NCBI GenBank assembly: GCA_949025205.1
Contig: CARMXJ010000004.1
Location: 1-56,296, forward strand
Direction: 5' to 3'
Length of the DNA: 56,296 nucleotides
Source of the DNA: an uncultured Bacilli bacterium
GTDB lineage: Bacteria > Bacillota_I > Bacilli_A > RF39 > UBA660
Both the position numbers and the translations under genes were made by a program. This document shows positions 51,097-56,296 of this stretch, one piece after another. The first letter of the stretch is position 1. Each line of letters begins with the position of its first letter. The notes under the pieces are model-generated. The model did not search any database. It had not been told where the DNA came from and saw only the letters and a program-made list of their open reading frames with translations.

Positions 51097-54000
51097 ATGT
51101 TTAATGAAGAACAATTAGAAGATATGACAATGTCTTTATTATCTAATTTAGGTTATGAGTGTAAGAATGGATATGATATTGTAAGAGATTATCATAGTGT
51201 TTTTCTTGATAATACTTTATATGGCGATATAGCAAATATTAATAAAAATTTTACTAATCAACAAATTAATGAAGCTATTAAAATTATAAAAAATTTGACT
51301 CATAGTAGTGTTGTTGATGATAATAAAGAATTTACTAAGTATTTATTACAAGGGGTTCCGGTTGAAGTAAAAACTAGTTCGGGTTATCAATATAAAAATG
51401 TTAAATTAATAGATTTTGAAGATATAAACAATAATCATTTTCAAGCTATTAATCAATTTACTATTATTGAATTTGAACAAAAAAGACCTGACATAATAAT
51501 TTTTGTTAATAGTATTCCATTAGTAGTAGTTGAATTAAAGACTACTACTAATGAAGAGGTTAAGCTAGAAGATGCTTATAATCAATTATGGAGATATAGA
51601 GAAATGTCTATACCTACTTTATTTAGATATAATCAGTTTTTAATTATCAGTGATGGTGTAACTGCTAAGGCTGGGACTATATCGAGTCCTTATAGTAGAT
51701 TTAGTGATTGGAAAAAAGTGGAAGAAAATGATATAGTAATTGAAAATATGGCTACTCATGAATCTTTATTTAATGGAATGCTAAGAAAAGATAGATTGTT
51801 GGATTTAATTAATAATTATATTTTGTATAGTAATGATTCTAAAATATTAGCACATTATCACCAATATTTTGGGGTTAAAAAAGCAATTTATTCAACGGTT
51901 ACAAAAGGATTGCAAACTAAAAAAGCAGGAATTGTATGGCATACACAAGGATCTGGTAAATCATTTAGTATGGTGTTCTATACAGGGAATATGATAAAAT
52001 TCTTATTTAATCCTACTGTTGTAGTTGTAACAGATAGAAATGATTTGGATAATCAATTATATGAAACATTTTATAAATGTTCAGACTATTTAAAACAAAA
52101 GCCGGTGCAAGCGGACAACAGAGAAGATTTAAAAGTGCTTCTTAAAAATAGAGTTTCTGGAGGAATATTTTTTACAACGCTTCAAAAATTTGAAGAAGAA
52201 TCCGGTTTGTTTTCTGTTAGAGATGATATTATAGTTTTGGTAGATGAAGCGCATAGAAGCCATTACGGATTAGAAGCTACAATGAAATTTAATCTGGAAA
52301 CTATGGAAGCTTATAAAAAGTATGGTACAGCTAAGTATTTACATGATGCACTTCCTAATGCTGTTTATATTGGATTTACTGGTACTCCTGTTGAAACTAA
52401 AGATAAATCTACATCATCCATATTTGGGGAAGTAATCGATACTTACGATATGACACAGGCCATTTTAGATGGTGCAACTGTTCCTATTACATATGAATCT
52501 CGAATGGCAAGAGTTGGTTTAAATCAAAAGATACTTGATGAAATAGATAATTATTATGCATTTATTGAAGAGTCAGGAGCATCTGATGAGGCATCAGTTA
52601 CTAAATCAAAGCAAATGATGGCTAGAATTTCTCAAATTATTGAAGATCCTGCGAGATTAGAACTTATTGTTAAAGATATTATTAATCATTATGAAGAAAG
52701 AAAAAACATGACAGCCAATCGTGCTATGGTCGTGGCCTATTCTAGGAAAAGTGCTTATATAATGTATAAAAAATTTTTAGAACTTAGACCAGACTATAAA
52801 GAAATAGTTAATATGGTTATTACACCTAGTAATAATGATTCAGAGGAAATGCAAGCAGCAATAGGTACTAAAAACGATAAGAAAGAGCTTGAAAGAAGGT
52901 TTAAGAGCGAAGAGCCAACAGAAAGATTTAAAATAGCAATTGTTGTAGATATGTGGCTCACCGGGTTTGATGTTCCAGCACTTGGAACTATGTATATTGA
53001 TAAACCTATGAGGGCACATAATTTAATGCAAGCTATAGCAAGAGTAAATAGGGTATATAAAGATAAAACAGGCGGGCTTATAGTAGATTATATTGGTCTT
53101 AAAGGTTGGTTACTAGATGCTCTTAAAATTTATACAATTAGAGACCAAAATAAAATTGTTGATAATGAAGAATTAGTCAATGTATTATTAGATAAATTAG
53201 AAATCATAGATAATTTATTTGGGGATTTTGATTATTCTAATTTTAAAGAACTAGATAATATTGGTAAGTACAATTTAATCAAAGATGGTGCTAACTTAAT
53301 GTTATCTACGGATGATACCAAAAAAAGATATATGAAACATAGCCAAGATGTTAAAAATTTATATACTTTGTGTAGTGGTATAATTGACATTAAAGTGAAA
53401 GATAAATGTTTGTTTATTATTTCTGTAAAATCCTTTATGTCTAAGATTACTAATACAGGAAAGTTAGATGTTTCTGAGATTAATTTTACAGTTGGAAGAA
53501 TGATAGAAGAATCTATTTCTGAGGATGAGTTGATTAACTTAGGAAAATTAACTTCTAGTAATAGTTTAGTTTTATTAAGTGACACTATCTTAAATAAACT
53601 TAAGACGATGAAAGATAAAAATATTGCTGCTGAAGTATTATCAAAAGCAATAAAGTCTACAATAAATGATATAGGAAAAATCAATTTAACTTTACAAGAA
53701 AAATTTTCTACTCGTTTTAATAAAATAGTGGATATGTATAATGAACGAAATGATGTAGCTGATATCGAGAAGATTATAGAAGAAATGATACGACTTAAGA
53801 AAGAAATAGATGATGAAGTTGAAAATGGTAATGACTATGATTTATCTTTAGAAGAAAGAGCCTTCTTTGATGCTTTAAGTGCTGATTCTGAAATTAAAGA
53901 ATTGATGAAAGATGATATTCTAGTACAAATTGCAAAAGAATTAGTAGAATTAATAAATGAGAATCTAACATTAGATGCATTTAAAAGGGAAGATGCAAGA

Positions 54001-54129
54001 GCAAGAATTAGAAGTAACATAAGAAGATTATTAATAAAGTATAATTATCCTCCGATTAAACGTGAAGGTGCTGTTGAGAAAGTGATTAGACAAGCTGAAC
54101 TTAAATATACACAAATTGATTTTATTTAG
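51097..54129 (+). CDS. hsdR: Type I restriction endonuclease subunit HsdR
   Basis: Translocating nuclease of the complex. The 1010-residue protein has the N-terminal RecB-like nuclease site (RPDIIIFVNSIPLVVVELK, about 130-148), Walker A GSGKS (Lys288), DEAH in VDEAHRS, IGFTGTP, and a helicase second domain with GFDVPAL and QAIARVNR. Size and order are those of type I R subunits. ATG 51097 follows AAAGGAGTG. With hsdM and hsdS this makes a complete set. Confidence 0.95.
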   Translation: MFNEEQLEDMTMSLLSNLGYECKNGYDIVRDYHSVFLDNTLYGDIANINKNFTNQQINEAIKIIKNLTHSSVVDDNKEFTKYLLQGVPVEVKTSSGYQYKNVKLIDFEDINNNHFQAINQFTIIEFEQKRPDIIIFVNSIPLVVVELKTTTNEEVKLEDAYNQLWRYREMSIPTLFRYNQFLIISDGVTAKAGTISSPYSRFSDWKKVEENDIVIENMATHESLFNGMLRKDRLLDLINNYILYSNDSKILAHYHQYFGVKKAIYSTVTKGLQTKKAGIVWHTQGSGKSFSMVFYTGNMIKFLFNPTVVVVTDRNDLDNQLYETFYKCSDYLKQKPVQADNREDLKVLLKNRVSGGIFFTTLQKFEEESGLFSVRDDIIVLVDEAHRSHYGLEATMKFNLETMEAYKKYGTAKYLHDALPNAVYIGFTGTPVETKDKSTSSIFGEVIDTYDMTQAILDGATVPITYESRMARVGLNQKILDEIDNYYAFIEESGASDEASVTKSKQMMARISQIIEDPARLELIVKDIINHYEERKNMTANRAMVVAYSRKSAYIMYKKFLELRPDYKEIVNMVITPSNNDSEEMQAAIGTKNDKKELERRFKSEEPTERFKIAIVVDMWLTGFDVPALGTMYIDKPMRAHNLMQAIARVNRVYKDKTGGLIVDYIGLKGWLLDALKIYTIRDQNKIVDNEELVNVLLDKLEIIDNLFGDFDYSNFKELDNIGKYNLIKDGANLMLSTDDTKKRYMKHSQDVKNLYTLCSGIIDIKVKDKCLFIISVKSFMSKITNTGKLDVSEINFTVGRMIEESISEDELINLGKLTSSNSLVLLSDTILNKLKTMKDKNIAAEVLSKAIKSTINDIGKINLTLQEKFSTRFNKIVDMYNERNDVADIEKIIEEMIRLKKEIDDEVENGNDYDLSLEERAFFDALSADSEIKELMKDDILVQIAKELVELINENLTLDAFKREDARARIRSNIRRLLIKYNYPPIKREGAVEKVIRQAELKYTQIDFI

Positions 54130-54158
54130 ATATGGGAAATGTAACCATATCTTTTTTC
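54128..54158 (+). terminator. Terminator of hsdR
   Basis: AGATATGG (54128-54135) pairs with CCATATCT (54145-54152), followed by six Ts. Confidence 0.8.
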
Positions 54159-54190
54159 TTTTCATAAAATACTAGCGAGGAGGGGATTAT

Positions 54191-54235
54191 GTGGCTAAGA
54201 AAATTGTTTTGGATAGTGGCCATGGAGGATACTGA
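54191..54235 (+). pseudogene. N-terminal remnant of an N-acetylmuramoyl-L-alanine amidase
   Basis: A GTG behind GAGGAGGGG encodes MAKKIVLDSGHGGY and then TGA. KIVLDSGHGG is the opening of Amidase_3 enzymes, including the first zinc His. A complete ribosome-binding site and start are present, but the gene ends after 14 codons and the following 70 bases do not look like amidase in any frame I read. It may be the edge of a deletion or of an inserted element. Confidence 0.6.
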
Positions 54236-54286
54236 AAAATCCAAAAATAAAAGAATGGCTATAAAGATAAGTAAATACAAGAAATT

Positions 54287-54316
54287 AAGGTACTTTGGTA
54301 GGAAAGTATCTTTTTT
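54287..54316 (+). terminator. Hairpin terminator before the membrane protein
   Basis: AAGGTACTTT (54287-54296) pairs with AAAGTATCTT (54303-54312), with one GU pair, followed by a T-run. An extended -10 (TGT-TATAAT, 54319-54327) for the next gene lies immediately downstream. Confidence 0.7.
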
Positions 54317-54348
54317 GATGTTATAATTATTTACAGGGATGAAGCAGT

Positions 54349-55545
54349 ATGATTAACTTTTTTGAATATATTTTTAAAGGATTTTTGCATTATATTAACT
54401 TAATATTTGGATTATTAGATTTTAAGGATTTAGGATTTATGTGGATTATCATTATAGGAATAATAATTGCATTTTTTGTAAGTAAAGATGTTAGAAAAAA
54501 TGTATTAGGTTTATTTCATCCATCTTTAAATGTGATAAAAACATTGCCAGGTTTCTTGTTTTTAATTTTATTTTTAGGATATTATATTTATATAGCAATA
54601 TTTTTTGAAGAAAAAATAACTTTTATTGTACTAATATTATCAATATATTTGTTTGTACAAGATTTTTTTAAAACAAATCTTAATTTATTATTAGAAAGTG
54701 AAAATAGTATTTTTGATTCTATTAAAGATATAAGTTTTCCTGTAATTCTATTATGTATTCAACAAATATCAACGATGTTTGAAAATGGAACTTTTAATAA
54801 TTTAAATTATGTTCTTCTATCCCTACTTATAATTCCAATATATTCTATCTTATTTTTTGCTATGAAACATTATTGTATATATACTGATTTTTATGCAAGA
54901 TATAAAAAGTATATTGATATAGATGATTATTCATTCTTTAAAATATTTAATGATAGCTTAATTGAATGTGGAACTTATAAAGAGAATGAAAAAGTATTAT
55001 CCAAATTTATTATGGATAACAGAAAAAAATCATATGAAGAAATGAAAGTTAAGTTAAATCAAGATATAAGAAAAATAATAAGTAGCGAGAAAAAGCCTAT
55101 AAGGAAAAAAGAAAAAAATGCTAAATATAAACCAAGTAAATTATTTATAATATTTAATTATATTTGGATTTTTAATATTGTAAGTGTATTAGTTAGTGTA
55201 CTTTTTAAGCGATATTTAAACACTCCATTTGATTTTTGGTATTACTGGAGTTATGGGATTTTGTTAATATATTTTTGGTATGATCTTATGAAATTAAAAA
55301 GGATTGAAAATCAATATGATTTTGTTATATATATGTTTATATATATAATTCTTATAGTTTTCTTGCTATTATATAATCATTCTTTAACAACTTTTAGATT
55401 AACAGAACTTGGGTTTTTAATTCCTATTTTTATAGTAATAAGACTATGTACTTATTACAAAAAATTCCCAAATTTATTAACACTACCATTTTTATCTAAA
55501 AATAATTTTTTTGGACTTAAACCTGAAGATTATAAAAATAAATAA
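54349..55545 (+). CDS. Orphan multi-pass membrane protein
   Basis: I do not recognise this 398-residue protein. It has about eight hydrophobic segments (in rough order near 30-47, 68-88, 92-108, 128-142, 152-170, 268-288, 300-318 and 325-343), with a charged cytoplasmic-looking stretch at about 190-265. No catalytic motif is visible. It has its own extended -10 promoter, lies between the restriction operon and the MobV relaxase, and could be a cargo gene of the mobile element. Confidence 0.65.
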   Translation: MINFFEYIFKGFLHYINLIFGLLDFKDLGFMWIIIIGIIIAFFVSKDVRKNVLGLFHPSLNVIKTLPGFLFLILFLGYYIYIAIFFEEKITFIVLILSIYLFVQDFFKTNLNLLLESENSIFDSIKDISFPVILLCIQQISTMFENGTFNNLNYVLLSLLIIPIYSILFFAMKHYCIYTDFYARYKKYIDIDDYSFFKIFNDSLIECGTYKENEKVLSKFIMDNRKKSYEEMKVKLNQDIRKIISSEKKPIRKKEKNAKYKPSKLFIIFNYIWIFNIVSVLVSVLFKRYLNTPFDFWYYWSYGILLIYFWYDLMKLKRIENQYDFVIYMFIYIILIVFLLLYNHSLTTFRLTELGFLIPIFIVIRLCTYYKKFPNLLTLPFLSKNNFFGLKPEDYKNK

Positions 55546-55569
55546 AGATGCTTTGATTAGTATCTTTTA
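55544..55569 (+). terminator. Weak terminator of the membrane protein
   Basis: AAAGATGC pairs with GTATCTTT (one GU pair) around a TTTGATTA loop. The T-run is short. Confidence 0.4.
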
Positions 55570-55605
55570 TTATGCAAATTTTTAAGAAAGAGAGGAATGA
55601 TATAT

Positions 55606-56296
55606 ATGAATTATGGAATATTTAGAAGTCAACCAATAATGACTATAAACGATTTAGCGCAAATTGGATCACACAATAAACGAGATAAAAAAGCTTATAA
55701 AAGCAATCCTAATATTAAATTAGAATTAACTAAGAATAATATAGAAATAGTACCCTTAGCAGAAAAGTATGTTAAGGGTTTTAAATTGCTTGTAAAAGAA
55801 TATGAAAAAGAACATAACGAACGAATGAAAACTGAACGACCTGAAAGAAAAAAGACTTTTAATGAAATGTTAAATAAATCTAAAAGTGTTGTAGCTGATG
55901 AACTCATGTTTACTGCAACACATAAATTCTTTGATAATATGAGTAAAGATGAAATAATGAGATGGGCTGATACTTGTATGGATTTTGTTTACAATGATTT
56001 AGGTTATAAGAAAGAACAGGTTTTACATGCAACAATACACATGGATGAACTAACACCTCATATTCATTGTGTAGTTGTACCACTTGTTAAGAAACTAGAT
56101 AAAAGAACGAATACTGAAAGATTTACTATCTCTAAAAAACAATATATTAGAGATAATATTCACTTATCAGAATTACAAGATGTTTATAATTTGAGGTTAA
56201 GAGAAGCAGGTTTTGAGTTAGAAAGAGGTATCAAAGGTAGTGATAGAAAACATCAAAAAGTAAAGGAATTTAAGAAAACTACTAGATATTATGAAA
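55606..56296 (+). CDS. MobV/Pre-family relaxase, partial
   Basis: Relaxase of the pMV158 MobV type, which nicks oriT and attaches to the DNA end to start transfer. The 5' 230 codons are present and the gene runs off the window. The family motifs are visible: the N-terminal RSQPIMTINDL region, NIKLELTK, and HATIHMDELTPHIHCVVVPL, the HxDExxPHxH histidine triad that binds metal. ATG 55606 follows AGAGGAATG. MobV genes mark mobilisable plasmids and small integrative elements, so the window probably enters one here. Confidence 0.92.
   Translation, partial: MNYGIFRSQPIMTINDLAQIGSHNKRDKKAYKSNPNIKLELTKNNIEIVPLAEKYVKGFKLLVKEYEKEHNERMKTERPERKKTFNEMLNKSKSVVADELMFTATHKFFDNMSKDEIMRWADTCMDFVYNDLGYKKEQVLHATIHMDELTPHIHCVVVPLVKKLDKRTNTERFTISKKQYIRDNIHLSELQDVYNLRLREAGFELERGIKGSDRKHQKVKEFKKTTRYYE

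Overview
The window starts at the TTG start codon of dnaA and covers the right side of a chromosomal replication origin in a very AT-rich, low-GC Gram-positive bacterium. The gene order from dnaA to cwlD largely follows Bacillus subtilis (dnaA-dnaN-recF-gyrB-gyrA, tadA-SRP RNA-dnaX-ybaB-recR-bofA-holB-yaaT-trmN6, pth-mfd-spoVT, metG-tatD-3D protein-ksgA-yabG-veg-spoVG, yabP-yabQ-divIC, ecfA-ecfA-truA-rplM-rpsI-cwlD). TGA is used as a stop and TGG as Trp, so the standard bacterial code applies. bofA, spoVT, yabG, yabP, yabQ, spoVG and cwlD point to an endospore-forming lineage. I read it as an uncultivated gut-type member of Bacilli/Erysipelotrichia; this is inferred from synteny and composition, not tested.

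Layout. 1-9.5 kb: initiation and gyrase genes, an oriC DnaA-box cluster between dnaA and dnaN, a ComK-like regulator between dnaN and recF, and three perfect parS sites after gyrA. 9.4-20 kb: SRP RNA, tRNA editing, clamp loader, recombination and translation quality genes, with a sigma-E-like promoter before bofA and exact DnaA boxes inside several genes. 19.8-27.3 kb: a lone DUF1016 nuclease on the minus strand; spoVT with a sigma-G-like promoter; a methionine T-box operon (cupin, SDR interrupted by an 11-G tract, metG); a DUF3419-like gene with a promoter almost touching its ATG; and a MerR regulator flanked by decayed direct repeats of the tatD upstream region. 27.3-38 kb: rRNA methylation, sporulation genes, division gene divIC, a degenerate pair of ECF-type ATPases without ecfT, truA, a membrane-anchored HExxH protein and the L13/S9 operon.

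38-44.3 kb: small accessory genes (possible ADP-ribosyltransferase fold, two GNAT enzymes, one orphan) sit between rpsI and cwlD. Then come a zinc-dependent phospholipase C-like gene, an Abi-family gene and htrA. 44.4-56.3 kb is the most accessory-looking part: a large HExxH orphan, a Fic enzyme, a complete type I restriction-modification operon (hsdM-hsdS-hsdR), a 14-codon amidase remnant, an orphan membrane protein and the start of a MobV/Pre relaxase that runs off the window.

The most interesting candidates are the poly-G interrupted SDR (possible phase variation or a consensus error), exact DnaA boxes concentrated in the first 15 kb including a tandem pair inside trmN6, the degenerate EcfA pair without EcfT, the duplicated tatD promoter around merR, and the two unrecognised HExxH proteins. 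I saw no tRNA, rRNA, CRISPR array or complete insertion sequence.
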